Positions 42,318 to 51,970 of a stretch of DNA of 64,000 nucleotides are shown piece after piece (position 1 is the first letter of the stretch; each line of letters begins with the position of its first letter). This DNA comes from Bacteroidaceae bacterium (GTDB taxonomy: Bacteria > Bacteroidota > Bacteroidia > Bacteroidales > Bacteroidaceae), in contig JAFWAX010000049.1 in assembly GCA_017507385.1 (NCBI GenBank), positions 16,370 to 80,369 of the forward strand. The letters run 5' to 3'. A model generated the notes under the pieces. That model was not told the DNA's origin. It did no database searches and saw only the letters and a program-made list of their open reading frames with translations. A program made the translations under genes and the position numbers.

Positions 42318-42901
42318 TTCTGACGTGGTATTTTCTTGTAAAACGTATAGACATCACCATTCAGGTACTTGTATTGGAGCAAACCTTTGGATTTGCTCCA
42401 GATGAAATATTCACAAGCCATAGTGTTTTTTACATTAGTCTTTGAGTTTTTGTCATCAATGATGATGACATCATCGTATTCCATGTCTGAAATAGTGGCC
42501 TTATGAAAAGGGAATCCTTCCTTTGTGTCATCATATTGGGAGTGTGATCTAAAGTAAAAAATGAAGTCAACTCTTAGCCTATCAGCAGTTTCTTTAACGA
42601 TGATAAGGTCATTACTCAAAGATTCCCCATTATGTTTAACCTTATTAGTGATGCATCCCAAAGCATGCATCTCCGTAGATGCCTCATTAGCCATAAAAGG
42701 TAAATAATAATCATGCATTTTTTTCTCCTCAACAATCATCGTATCCATCCCCTCAGATGAACTAAACAGGACGGTATCCCCCTGCTCATACGGAGATAAC
42801 CATTCCAAGTCCGAATTGCTGAAATGGTACATTGCTGTATAGATGCATGAAGTGAACAGCGCAACGGATGGAATTAATATGAAAACAGATTTCTTCATCA
42901 T
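42314..42901 (-). CDS. Array protein A: lipoprotein-like, conserved ends and variable middle
   Basis: A 195-residue protein beginning MMKKSVFILIPSVALFTSC with a lipobox-like cysteine. Shares TAMYHFSNSDLEWLSPYEQG and DTVLFSSSEGMDTM with protein B, and EYFIWSKSKGLLQYKYLNGD near its end. The middle (DLIIVKETADRLRVDFIFYF) is specific. It begins one base after the stop of the tail remnant at 42903. Confidence 0.75.
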   Translation of the reverse strand: MMKKSVFILIPSVALFTSCIYTAMYHFSNSDLEWLSPYEQGDTVLFSSSEGMDTMIVEEKKMHDYYLPFMANEASTEMHALGCITNKVKHNGESLSNDLIIVKETADRLRVDFIFYFRSHSQYDDTKEGFPFHKATISDMEYDDVIIIDDKNSKTNVKNTMACEYFIWSKSKGLLQYKYLNGDVYTFYKKIPRQK

Positions 42902-42902
42902 T

Positions 42903-43080
42903 TTATTTCCTTAAATTATCAATCATTGATGATATAGGATGTTCAAAAGCACAGGATTGAACATTGGGCACCCAAATCACGGAACCTTGCAATTCAATAT
43001 TTCTAAACGTTTGGGCAATATGGACTTCATCTCTATCTGCAAATTTACAAATAGTATCAGCAATAATATCAGTCTTTTCA
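42903..43080 (-). pseudogene. Tail remnant in front of array gene A
   Basis: An open frame without a start codon reads TDIIADTICKFADRDEVHIA, then GSVIWVPNVQSCAFEH, and ends PISSMIDNLRK with TAA, matching the end of the truncated frame at 41637. The amino-acid pattern looks genuinely coding, so this is the end of a lost gene. The same tail-plus-ATG junction in two places shows that the array grew by segmental duplication. Confidence 0.65.
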
Positions 43081-43084
43081 TTTT

Positions 43085-43432
43085 TTAACGCTTTCTGAAG
43101 ATAATTGTCTGATATTTGTACTGCCCTGCCACCACTCGCACAATATAAATGTTCTCAGACACATCTGGCGCTATCACAAAGGAATTTTCACCTGCTCCAA
43201 GCGCACCAAGATTGTAGTTCTGCTTGTTGATACCAGCCTGAGAATAGAGGCAAATCTGAGCAGAAGGTACATCTGCCTCCAGTTCAAATCTCAGTGTCAC
43301 CCTGTCAACAAAGGGGTTGGGATAGGCGTAAATCTTACTGTTGTCATCCTCTGACTGTTCGTCCCGCGCATCAGCATCTCCATTTTTCTGCAAATAGACA
43401 TACATGGGTCGCTCTGGCTCCATTTCTTCCAA
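43085..43432 (-). pseudogene. Orphan type IX secretion C-terminal sorting domain
   Basis: A frame of 112-115 codons whose last 75 are a type A T9SS sorting domain: IYAYPNPFVDRVTLRFELEA, IYIVRVVAGQYKYQTIIFRK. There is no signal peptide and the frame stays open upstream (RWKCILYSLEEMEPERP) to the palindrome at 43457-43503, so this is the 3' end of a secreted-protein gene whose front is missing. The only plausible starts are TTG 43432 or ATG 43423. Confidence 0.75.
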
Positions 43433-43456
43433 CGAGTATAATATACATTTCCAACG

Positions 43457-43503
43457 AACGCTTATTCGATGAAATTACGCTTAACCATCATCGAATAAGC
43501 GTT
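43457..43503. repeat. 16-bp perfect palindrome at the truncated T9SS cargo gene
   Basis: AACGCTTATTCGATGA (43457-43472) and TCATCGAATAAGCGTT (43488-43503) enclose 15 bases. It marks the point where the coding sequence of the T9SS-cargo remnant ends upstream. Confidence 0.85.
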
Positions 43504-43560
43504 GTTTTGCAAGGCCATTTTAGAGCAACTGACAAACCCCTCTTTTTGTACCTCAAAAGT

Positions 43561-43621
43561 GGTGAGAGTCTCACCGCGACATAGGTAAGAGTCTCACCTC
43601 GACATAGGTGAGACTCTCACC
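43561..43621. repeat. Three 15-bp palindromes at a 23-bp period upstream of sprA
   Basis: GGTGAGAGTCTCACC (43561-43575), GGTAAGAGTCTCACC (43584-43598) and GGTGAGACTCTCACC (43607-43621) are separated by the 8-base spacers GCGACATA and TCGACATA. Two of three are perfect palindromes. They lie 160 bases before the sprA start. A T run after the third allows a terminator role; a regulatory site is equally possible. Nothing else is recognised in 43504-43782. Confidence 0.85.
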
Positions 43622-43782
43622 GTTTTTGGGGTGTAAAGCGCCGCGTTCGACGAGGGACTTTCTGCAACGTCTGAACAATGTTTTTTCTCCCCTTAATACA
43701 ATAATGTAGGCATTTGTACGTTTCTTATTGTAAAGTATGTAAACAAAAGGGGGTAAAATCCCCACAATATAGACGTTGCATT

Positions 43783-46700
43783 TTGAAGCAGACCCTTCGG
43801 AATATATTATATATCTTGTTGATAATGTCGAGCATAAGTGCTTTTGCAGAGATAAGCAATAGCACCATGTTCTCGACATGGCAACCCGTATCGGCTGATA
43901 GTGTTCAGGTGAAGAAAACCGATTATCCGAAGGATGTGCACAGCGAAACATTTTCAATGGACTTGAAAGACCCTGAAAATCTGAAGGCTGACACTGCTGT
44001 ATATGATGAGAAATCAGGATATTACAAAGTCGGAACAACACTGGGTGACGACTTTTTGAGTCAACCCTGGATGATGACTCCTGAGGAATATCTGAAATGG
44101 TCGGAAAAGAAATCTTTCTGGAATCATTTCAAAACCCGCAATGACTCGCTTTTTGTATCGAAAGGAAAGGAGAAGTTCGACTTTACCGATATGCACTTTG
44201 ACTTAGGGCCTGCGGAAAAAATATTTGGTCCTGGAGGCGTACAAATCAAGACACAAGGTAGTGCCGAACTGAAGTTTGGCTACAACTACAAGTTTGTTGA
44301 CAACCCTTCGCTTTCCGAACGCAACAGAACGACCAAATCTTTTGATTTTGACGAAAAAATCAACATCAGCGTCAATGCGAAGGTGGGCGACAAGATGGAT
44401 TTCAACATCAACTACAACACCGATGCCGCATTCGAGATGGATGCCAAGAACCTGAAACTCAGCTATGAAGGGAAAGAAGACGAGATTGTCAAGCTATTGG
44501 AAGCCGGCAATATAGAGTTTCCCACAAATTCGAGCCTCATCAGAGGTTCGAGTTCCCTGTTTGGTATCAGAAGCGACCTGCAATTTGGCCGTTTGAGATT
44601 GCAAACTGTTGTCAGCCAGAAAAAAACGAAGTCAAGATCAGTCGGCAGCAAAGGCGGTGCCCAGTTGACCACCTTTGACATTCAAGCATTTGAGTATGAC
44701 GAAAACCGTCACTTTTTCCTTGCCCACTACTTCCACGACACATACGATAAGGCTTGCTCAACGCTGCCAAACATAACGAGCGGAATCACCATCAACAGAA
44801 TTGAGCTTTGGGTAACTAACACTGGCGGACAGACCGAAAACACACGCAACATCATCGGACTGGTTGACCTCGGAGAGAGAAACAACATCAGCAACGTCAG
44901 CTGGACTGGAACCGGAAATGCCAATCCCAGCAACAGCAGCAACAATCTCTATTCGCAGATGGTAAGCACCTACAGCGAAGCACGAAACATCGATAAAACC
45001 ACGACCATCTTGGATGCGGTAATGCAAGGCGGCATTGAATACGAGAAGGTGGAAAATGCCCGACTGCTCAGCCCTTCCGAATACACACTCAACAAATATT
45101 TAGGCTACATCAGCCTCAAATCGGCTCTACAATCTAACCAAATTTTGGCAGTCGCATTTGAATACACCTACAATGGACAGAGCTACCAAGTCGGCGAATT
45201 TTCTGGCGACCAAAAAGACAACGACAAAGCACTGTATGTGAAGCTGTTGAAGAACACCAGCAACTCTCCCCGCATTGGAAACTGGAACTTGATGATGAAA
45301 AACGTGTACAATCTCAAAGCGCAGTCTGTACAACGGGAGAAATTCAAATTGGACATCAAATATTTGAGTGACACGACAGGTGTCAACCTCAACTACATCC
45401 CAGAGGAACTATTCAAGCAGACAACGCTGCTGAAAATGATGAATCTTGACCGACTGGATGACAACGAGAAGCCTAATCCAAACGGAAAATTTGACTTCAT
45501 CGAAGGCTACACGATACAGTCTCAAACAGGCTATGTCATTTTCCCCGTAGTAGAGCCTTTCGGCGATTGGTTGAGACAAAAAATCGGCAACGATGCCATC
45601 GCAGACAAATACTGCTACGATGCTTTGTACGACTCTACCAAGACTGTTGCAAAACAAATTGCAGAGAAGAACAAATTCTCCCTTACCGGAGAATATAAAG
45701 CTTCAAGCGGAAGCACTATTAGCTTGGGCTATGGCTACATTCCAGAAGGCTCTGTCGTCGTGACAGCAGGAGGTGTCACCTTGACGGAAGGCAGCGACTA
45801 CACCATCGACTACTCAGCCGGCGAAGTCCATATTATCAATCAGAGCATCATCGATGCTGGAACCAACATAAACGTAAGTCTTGAAGACAATTCAGAATAC
45901 GCTTCCATGCGCAAGACGATGCTGGGATTGAATTGGGAATATGACTTCTCCAAGAACTTCAACATCGGAGGTACATGGCTGAAAGTCAGCGAAAAGCCTC
46001 TCACCTCCAAAGTCAGCATGGGAGTAGAGCCATTGAACAATATGCTATGGGGATTCCATATTAACTGGAAACAAAATTCCCAGTGGCTGACAAACATGCT
46101 GGACAAGCTACCCTTCCTCGCTCTCAGTGCACCATCCTCCATCTCTTTCACAGGTGAATATGCCCAACTGGATGCAGGCGAAGCGAAAGGCACCCAAGGC
46201 AACGCATCGTATCTGGATGACTTTGAACAAACTAAAAGTCCAATAGATGTGAGCAACCCAAAGGAATGGACACTATCCTCCACCCCGTCCCATTTGGAAT
46301 ATGGCAAATTGACAAACGACGTGAAGTATGGCTACAATCGCGCCCGGCTGGCATGGTATAACATTGACCCACTCTTCACTCGACGTTCATCTTCTCTCAC
46401 ACCAAGCCACCTCAAGAGCGACCTCGACCAACTGTCGAACCACTATGTTCGTGAAGTGTATGTCCGAGAGGTATATCCCAACAGAGACACCAATTCTGGA
46501 GAGAGCAACACGTTGAACATCTTAAACTTGGCTTATTACCCCAACGAGCGAGGACCCTACAACTTGGACACAGATGTTGACGAGAACGCCAAATTGAACA
46601 CCCCAAAAAAACGCTGGGGAGGAATGATGCGTCGAATCAATGCCAGCGACTTTGAATCCAGTAATGTACAATACATCGAATTCTGGATGCTCGACCCTTT

Positions 46701-49700
46701 CATCTATACAAAAGACGACCACAGATATGGTGGCGACTTCTACATCAACTTAGGCGACATCAGCGAAGATGTATTGAAAGACGGAAAGAAATTCTACGAA
46801 AGCGGCATGCCCGTAAGTTCCGTCTCCACCTACACCGAAACCACATGGGGACGCGTTCCTAATGAGAAGTCTGTCGTTTATTCCTTCTCGAACGAAAGCG
46901 GAGCACGACAAAAGCAAGACATCGGTCTCAACGGACTTGCCGATGCAGACGAACGTAATTACGGCATCTATGCAGACTATCTCAATGCCTTGAAAGGCAA
47001 GGTAAATGCCACGGCATACGACTCCATCTACAACGACCCTGCTGGTGACGACTACCATTATTTCAGAGGCAGCGATTTTGACGCGAACAAAACTCCGATT
47101 CTCGAACGTTACAAACGTATCAATTCACCCGAAGGCAACTCGCCCAACACCACTGAATCAGGCGAAAGTTATTCCACCGCCTATAAGAGCGGACCTGACG
47201 CAGAAGATGCCAACTCGGATTACACCATGAACGAGTATGAAAATTTCTACGAATACCGAATCAGTCTTCGCCCAGAAGACATGGTAGTAGGCAGGAACTT
47301 CATTGTGGATTCGCGAGAAACGTCTATATCCCTCCGCAATGGCAAAAAGGAAACTGCCACATGGTACGAATTCCGTATCCCTGTTGAAGCATTCGAAACC
47401 AAGGAAGGAAGCATCAGCGACTTCTCCAGCATTCGCTTCATGCGAATGTATATGACTGGATTTGAAGAACCTATCGTTGTACGTCTTGCCAATCTCGATT
47501 TGGTAAAAGGCGAATGGCGCAATTATACACAACCACTCTACACAGGAGAGAAGCCAAGCGTGAGTGGAACAATTGTTCCATCAGCCGTCAATATAGAGGA
47601 AAACAATGACAAGACTCCTGTCAACTACGTTTTGCCTCCAGGCATTACCCGAATCCTCGACCCACAGCAGCCACAGCTCTCACAAGAGAATGAACAAGCA
47701 TTGGCACTCACCGTTGAGAATCTGGCAACGGGTGATGCACGTGCTGTGTATAAAACCATGAATCAGGATTTACGCCACTACAAGCATCTGCAAATGTTTG
47801 TACATGCTAATGCCATGGAAGGAGACACTGAACTGCAAGACAACCAGATGAGCATGTTTATTCGTCTCGGCAGTGACTATAAAAGCAACTACTATGAATA
47901 TGAGATTCCGCTCAAGTTGACGCCAGCAGGCCATTACGACACTTACACCACTCAAGGCTGCAAGGCGGTATGGCCCGAAGAGAACATGCTTGACATTGAC
48001 TTCAGCGTGTTCACCAATCTGAAACACGAACGCAATAAAGCCAGAGCAAACGGTACAGCCAGCTATACGCAGCTCTATTACGCATACGACAAAGAGAAAC
48101 CCAACAACAAAATCAGCGTCATCGGAAATCCATCTTTGGGCGAAGTCAAAACCATGATGATTGGCGTTCGCAACAACGGCCGCCGCACAGGCAGCGTAGA
48201 AGTATGGGTAAATGAGCTCCGTATGCAAGACTACAGCAACGAGGGCGGTTGGGCTGCTCAGGGAAATCTAAACGTGCAATTGTCTGATTTCGGTTCTGTT
48301 AACATGTCTGGCCATATTGAAACAGCAGGCTTTGGCGGATTAGAGGAAGGTATAAGCGACCGACGTGACGACAACCTCTACGAATGGAGTATTACCACTC
48401 AATTCGAATTGGGCAAATTTTTCCCTGACCAATGGAAAATGTCTCTCCCATTCTATTATTCATACTCATGGCAGAAATTATCGCCTAAATATAACCCATT
48501 TGATACAGATATGCTGCTGAAGGATGCGCTGGACGAATGCGAGACATCGGCAGCAAGAGACTCCTTAAGCAGCTTAACCGAATCTATCGTCAAAAACAAA
48601 AACTTGTCGCTCAGCAATTGGAAGTCAGGCGTACAAAGCCGCAAACCTATGCCTTACGACCCTGCCAATTTCTCTGTAAGCTACAGCTACAGCCAAAAGT
48701 ACCAGACGGGGGAGACTACCGTGTACGAGAACGAAGAGAACTGGAAGTTTAATCTGGCTTATAACTATTCTCCCAAATTCAAGCCATGGGAGCCATTCAA
48801 AAACCTGAAAGGCAAGTCGAAATGGCTGGACATTCTGAAAGCACAAAATCTCCAGTGGCTACCACAAAGCATCTCGTTTAACACAGATATCACGCGCAAC
48901 TATTACGAATTCCAAGAACGAGACATTGATGCCGGCACTCAATTGCCCGTGACATTCTCCGACCAGTTCTTGTGGAATCGCGACTTGACTGTCAGATGGA
49001 ACATTTTCAAGGCACTGAATCTCTCATGGACATCTGCCACACACGCAGAAATTGAGGAACCTTACACCGTTGTAAACAAAAACCTCTACCCAGACGAGTA
49101 TTCCGCATGGAAGGATTCTGTTAAACGAAGTCTTGCATCATTTGGCCGTCCACTGACTTACAGAAGCACTTTCACGGGTTCTTACACAGTGCCTTTCAAT
49201 AAGATACCTATTTTCGACTGGATAACAGCCGATGGTTCATATAATGCAAACTACAACTGGACTCGCGGAGCTGAAATGGAAGACGGCACATCACTGGGGC
49301 ACACTGTCAGCACCCAGCGAACAGTTAATTTAGAAGGAAATTTCAACCTTGGGAACCTCTACAAGAAATGGAAGTTCCTTGCAGATGCAGAAAAACGACT
49401 TTCTGGCAACACAAAAAACAACAAGAACAATAGCAGAACGACAACCCAAAGAAGCACAAGAACCAACAATGCCAACAACAAAAACACGGAAAAAGAAGGC
49501 GAGGGAGACAATGCTGACAAGAAGAAAAACAAAGGATTCACAAAAGAGATTACGCTCAGTGACTCCATCGACACAGAGGTGAAGCACAACCAAAACTCCA
49601 AGCGCATCATCGTGCGTGCCACCACCGCGGAGGGTAAAACTTACAAGCTGAAATTCAAGAAAGTAGATGCCAACACTATCAAGATAAAAAATCACGATAC

Positions 49701-51255
49701 GATTCCTTTGAAGATTTCTGTTGTTGCCAAAAAGCCGCTTGACGACCTCAGCTGGTACAAGACGGCACAAGTTGTCGCACGAGGTCTGACGATGTTGCGC
49801 AGCGTGGGGATTACTTACCGAAACACCTACGCATTGACTCTCCCTGGCTTCAACACAGAGGTAGGTGACGCTTTCGGACAAAAGAGCGTAAATGGTATGC
49901 TCTCGCCTGGCTTAGGCTTTGCTTTTGGAGCAGTAGGCGATGGATTCATCGACAAAGCAGCACGCAACGGTTGGCTCATGCAGAACGACAGCAACATAAC
50001 CACACCTGCAACAACCGCCGCAATGGAAGACTTGCAGCTGCGCGCAACACTCGAGCCTTTCAACGATTTCAAGATTGACCTCAATGCCAGCCGCACGGTC
50101 AACAAATCAAAGAGTGTACAGTTCATGTACTCTGGCATGCCAACCACACAAAGTGGCAGTTACTCCATGACTGTCATCTCCATTGGCTCTGCTTTCGGAA
50201 AGACTGGCAACATCAACAACAACTACCACTCCAAGCATTTCCAGAAGTTCCTTGACAACATGCCTATCATACAGAAAAGGCTCGAACAAAAATACGCATC
50301 AATGACTTATCCTCAAAGCGCAGGAGCAGAGTGGGCAGGAAAACCTTACAATGCAGCGAACGGAGGCGTAGAACTCTATTCGGCTGATGTCATGATTCCA
50401 GCATTCCTTTCGGCTTATTGCGGAGGAAATGCCATTTCATCACCACTCGACATTTTCCCTGCTCTGGCAAGACTCATGCCTAACTGGAGCGTAAAATATG
50501 GCGGTCTGACCAAGCTGTTCCCTTGGTTTTCCGACAATTTCAAAAGTTTCAACATCAATCATGTCTATAAGAGCGTGTATTCTGTAGGCGCATACAACTC
50601 ATACTCCAACTTTATGGAATATATGGGAGAATGGGGCTTCATCAACGATGTCACCACAGGCAATCCTATTCCAAGCTCCATGTACAACGTTTCCACCGTC
50701 AGCATCAACGAATCTTTCTCGCCACTTATCGGCGTGGACATGACGTTCAACAACGGATTGACAGCAAAACTGAACTACAACAAAATCCGTACACTCAACT
50801 TGTCCATGACAAGTGTTGCTTTGACCGAGAACTTTTCCAACGACATCGTGATTGGAATGGGATACAAGATAAAAGACTTGAATCTGTTCGGAGCCAAATC
50901 CATACAAGACCCCAACAGAAAAAAATCGAAGAAATCCAATGCCGACAACGAGGCTAACAACAGAACAACAACCCGTACACGAAGCAGTGTCAGCCACGAC
51001 CTCAACATTCGTGCAGATTTCTCCTACCGTATGCAGAATTCACTCAACCGTAACATCCAGACAGCTATCACCACTGCTACCAGTGGAGCAACGGCCTACA
51101 AAATTGCAGTCTCTGCAGACTACACTTTCAGCCGTTTGCTAACACTTTCCGGTTTCTTCAACTGGCAAAAAAATGTACCTCTCGTTTCACAATCTTCATA
51201 CCCCACCACCACTTCTGACTTTGGTGTCAGCATGAAGTTCTCATTAACAAGGTAA
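43783..51255 (+). CDS. sprA: SprA/Sov, outer-membrane translocon of the type IX secretion system
   Basis: A protein of about 2490 residues, the expected size of SprA, the giant 36-strand barrel through which T9SS cargo crosses the outer membrane. Typical segments include DFTDMHFDLGPAEKIFGPGG, IKTQGSAELKFGYNYKFVDN, ASYLDDFEQTKSPIDV and the repeated GGMMRRINASDFESSNVQYI. A low-complexity Asn/Thr/Lys loop (NNKNNSRTTTQRSTRTNNAN) is near residue 1890. No ATG precedes the signal peptide: TTG 43783 gives MKQTLRNILYILLIMSSISA, which I take as the start; TTG 43714 is an alternative. Cargo candidates in the window are the M6 protease and the orphan sorting domain. Confidence 0.95.
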   Translation: MKQTLRNILYILLIMSSISAFAEISNSTMFSTWQPVSADSVQVKKTDYPKDVHSETFSMDLKDPENLKADTAVYDEKSGYYKVGTTLGDDFLSQPWMMTPEEYLKWSEKKSFWNHFKTRNDSLFVSKGKEKFDFTDMHFDLGPAEKIFGPGGVQIKTQGSAELKFGYNYKFVDNPSLSERNRTTKSFDFDEKINISVNAKVGDKMDFNINYNTDAAFEMDAKNLKLSYEGKEDEIVKLLEAGNIEFPTNSSLIRGSSSLFGIRSDLQFGRLRLQTVVSQKKTKSRSVGSKGGAQLTTFDIQAFEYDENRHFFLAHYFHDTYDKACSTLPNITSGITINRIELWVTNTGGQTENTRNIIGLVDLGERNNISNVSWTGTGNANPSNSSNNLYSQMVSTYSEARNIDKTTTILDAVMQGGIEYEKVENARLLSPSEYTLNKYLGYISLKSALQSNQILAVAFEYTYNGQSYQVGEFSGDQKDNDKALYVKLLKNTSNSPRIGNWNLMMKNVYNLKAQSVQREKFKLDIKYLSDTTGVNLNYIPEELFKQTTLLKMMNLDRLDDNEKPNPNGKFDFIEGYTIQSQTGYVIFPVVEPFGDWLRQKIGNDAIADKYCYDALYDSTKTVAKQIAEKNKFSLTGEYKASSGSTISLGYGYIPEGSVVVTAGGVTLTEGSDYTIDYSAGEVHIINQSIIDAGTNINVSLEDNSEYASMRKTMLGLNWEYDFSKNFNIGGTWLKVSEKPLTSKVSMGVEPLNNMLWGFHINWKQNSQWLTNMLDKLPFLALSAPSSISFTGEYAQLDAGEAKGTQGNASYLDDFEQTKSPIDVSNPKEWTLSSTPSHLEYGKLTNDVKYGYNRARLAWYNIDPLFTRRSSSLTPSHLKSDLDQLSNHYVREVYVREVYPNRDTNSGESNTLNILNLAYYPNERGPYNLDTDVDENAKLNTPKKRWGGMMRRINASDFESSNVQYIEFWMLDPFIYTKDDHRYGGDFYINLGDISEDVLKDGKKFYESGMPVSSVSTYTETTWGRVPNEKSVVYSFSNESGARQKQDIGLNGLADADERNYGIYADYLNALKGKVNATAYDSIYNDPAGDDYHYFRGSDFDANKTPILERYKRINSPEGNSPNTTESGESYSTAYKSGPDAEDANSDYTMNEYENFYEYRISLRPEDMVVGRNFIVDSRETSISLRNGKKETATWYEFRIPVEAFETKEGSISDFSSIRFMRMYMTGFEEPIVVRLANLDLVKGEWRNYTQPLYTGEKPSVSGTIVPSAVNIEENNDKTPVNYVLPPGITRILDPQQPQLSQENEQALALTVENLATGDARAVYKTMNQDLRHYKHLQMFVHANAMEGDTELQDNQMSMFIRLGSDYKSNYYEYEIPLKLTPAGHYDTYTTQGCKAVWPEENMLDIDFSVFTNLKHERNKARANGTASYTQLYYAYDKEKPNNKISVIGNPSLGEVKTMMIGVRNNGRRTGSVEVWVNELRMQDYSNEGGWAAQGNLNVQLSDFGSVNMSGHIETAGFGGLEEGISDRRDDNLYEWSITTQFELGKFFPDQWKMSLPFYYSYSWQKLSPKYNPFDTDMLLKDALDECETSAARDSLSSLTESIVKNKNLSLSNWKSGVQSRKPMPYDPANFSVSYSYSQKYQTGETTVYENEENWKFNLAYNYSPKFKPWEPFKNLKGKSKWLDILKAQNLQWLPQSISFNTDITRNYYEFQERDIDAGTQLPVTFSDQFLWNRDLTVRWNIFKALNLSWTSATHAEIEEPYTVVNKNLYPDEYSAWKDSVKRSLASFGRPLTYRSTFTGSYTVPFNKIPIFDWITADGSYNANYNWTRGAEMEDGTSLGHTVSTQRTVNLEGNFNLGNLYKKWKFLADAEKRLSGNTKNNKNNSRTTTQRSTRTNNANNKNTEKEGEGDNADKKKNKGFTKEITLSDSIDTEVKHNQNSKRIIVRATTAEGKTYKLKFKKVDANTIKIKNHDTIPLKISVVAKKPLDDLSWYKTAQVVARGLTMLRSVGITYRNTYALTLPGFNTEVGDAFGQKSVNGMLSPGLGFAFGAVGDGFIDKAARNGWLMQNDSNITTPATTAAMEDLQLRATLEPFNDFKIDLNASRTVNKSKSVQFMYSGMPTTQSGSYSMTVISIGSAFGKTGNINNNYHSKHFQKFLDNMPIIQKRLEQKYASMTYPQSAGAEWAGKPYNAANGGVELYSADVMIPAFLSAYCGGNAISSPLDIFPALARLMPNWSVKYGGLTKLFPWFSDNFKSFNINHVYKSVYSVGAYNSYSNFMEYMGEWGFINDVTTGNPIPSSMYNVSTVSINESFSPLIGVDMTFNNGLTAKLNYNKIRTLNLSMTSVALTENFSNDIVIGMGYKIKDLNLFGAKSIQDPNRKKSKKSNADNEANNRTTTRTRSSVSHDLNIRADFSYRMQNSLNRNIQTAITTATSGATAYKIAVSADYTFSRLLTLSGFFNWQKNVPLVSQSSYPTTTSDFGVSMKFSLTR

Positions 51256-51277
51256 CAGCATCCCTATTCTCCATGAC

Positions 51278-51970
51278 ATGACCAATAAAGAGAAAGCACT
51301 TCTGTACATTAACGCCCACGACTGGAAAGGAATGGAGCGAATGCTAAAAAGTCTGAGCAATATAGAGTTCAGACGGATGGAGCGTGTGATGCGAGAAGAA
51401 GTACTCGTCAATTTAGAAAACAGCCTGTATTGGGAGACGCTTTTACACATTATTGTATATAAGAGAGCCGCTTTCATCAGCGGTGCAACAGCTGTTGGCC
51501 ATCTGGCAAAGGACGGAACGCTAAACTTCCATGTAGAGAGTACGAAACAATTGTATAAGCATCTGAAAGAAACGGACGAAGCATCAATTGCGAAACTTTG
51601 CAACATGATGATTCCCGAAATGCAGACGGAAGAACAGGTGGCAGAACTCTGGAAGGCTTTTCACATTGAGAATGAGGTAACCAAACTTTCCATGCTGCTG
51701 AAAGTTGATTCATCCCTATCCTATTATCTCATCTTCAAAATTCTCAAATTGATAGAAGATAAAGTCATTGCCAGAAAATGCTGCATGACCCTAATCAAAC
51801 GAAACAGCGACCAAGCATTTAATGCCGTCAGTCTCATCAAGACCTATTTAGGACTTGACGACTTGCCCGCACGCTTCTCGCTAAAAATCGAAGAATTTGA
51901 ACTAAGCCATATAGACCGTGATTTCAACACGTTCCAACATGTGCTAAACGGCAAACGCCCCAACCTATGA
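51278..51970 (+). CDS. Helical protein of unknown function upstream of xseA
   Basis: A 230-residue, mostly alpha-helical soluble protein (MTNKEKALLYINAHDWKGME, LWKAFHIENEVTKLSMLLKV) without recognised motif. It begins 22 bp after sprA and overlaps xseA by four bases, so it is translated with the exonuclease VII genes. Function unknown. Confidence 0.7.
   Translation: MTNKEKALLYINAHDWKGMERMLKSLSNIEFRRMERVMREEVLVNLENSLYWETLLHIIVYKRAAFISGATAVGHLAKDGTLNFHVESTKQLYKHLKETDEASIAKLCNMMIPEMQTEEQVAELWKAFHIENEVTKLSMLLKVDSSLSYYLIFKILKLIEDKVIARKCCMTLIKRNSDQAFNAVSLIKTYLGLDDLPARFSLKIEEFELSHIDRDFNTFQHVLNGKRPNL

Noticed and set aside
43561..43621. Possible CRISPR array
   Set aside because: The spacers are only 8 bases and nearly the same, and the units are palindromes; no cas genes are present.
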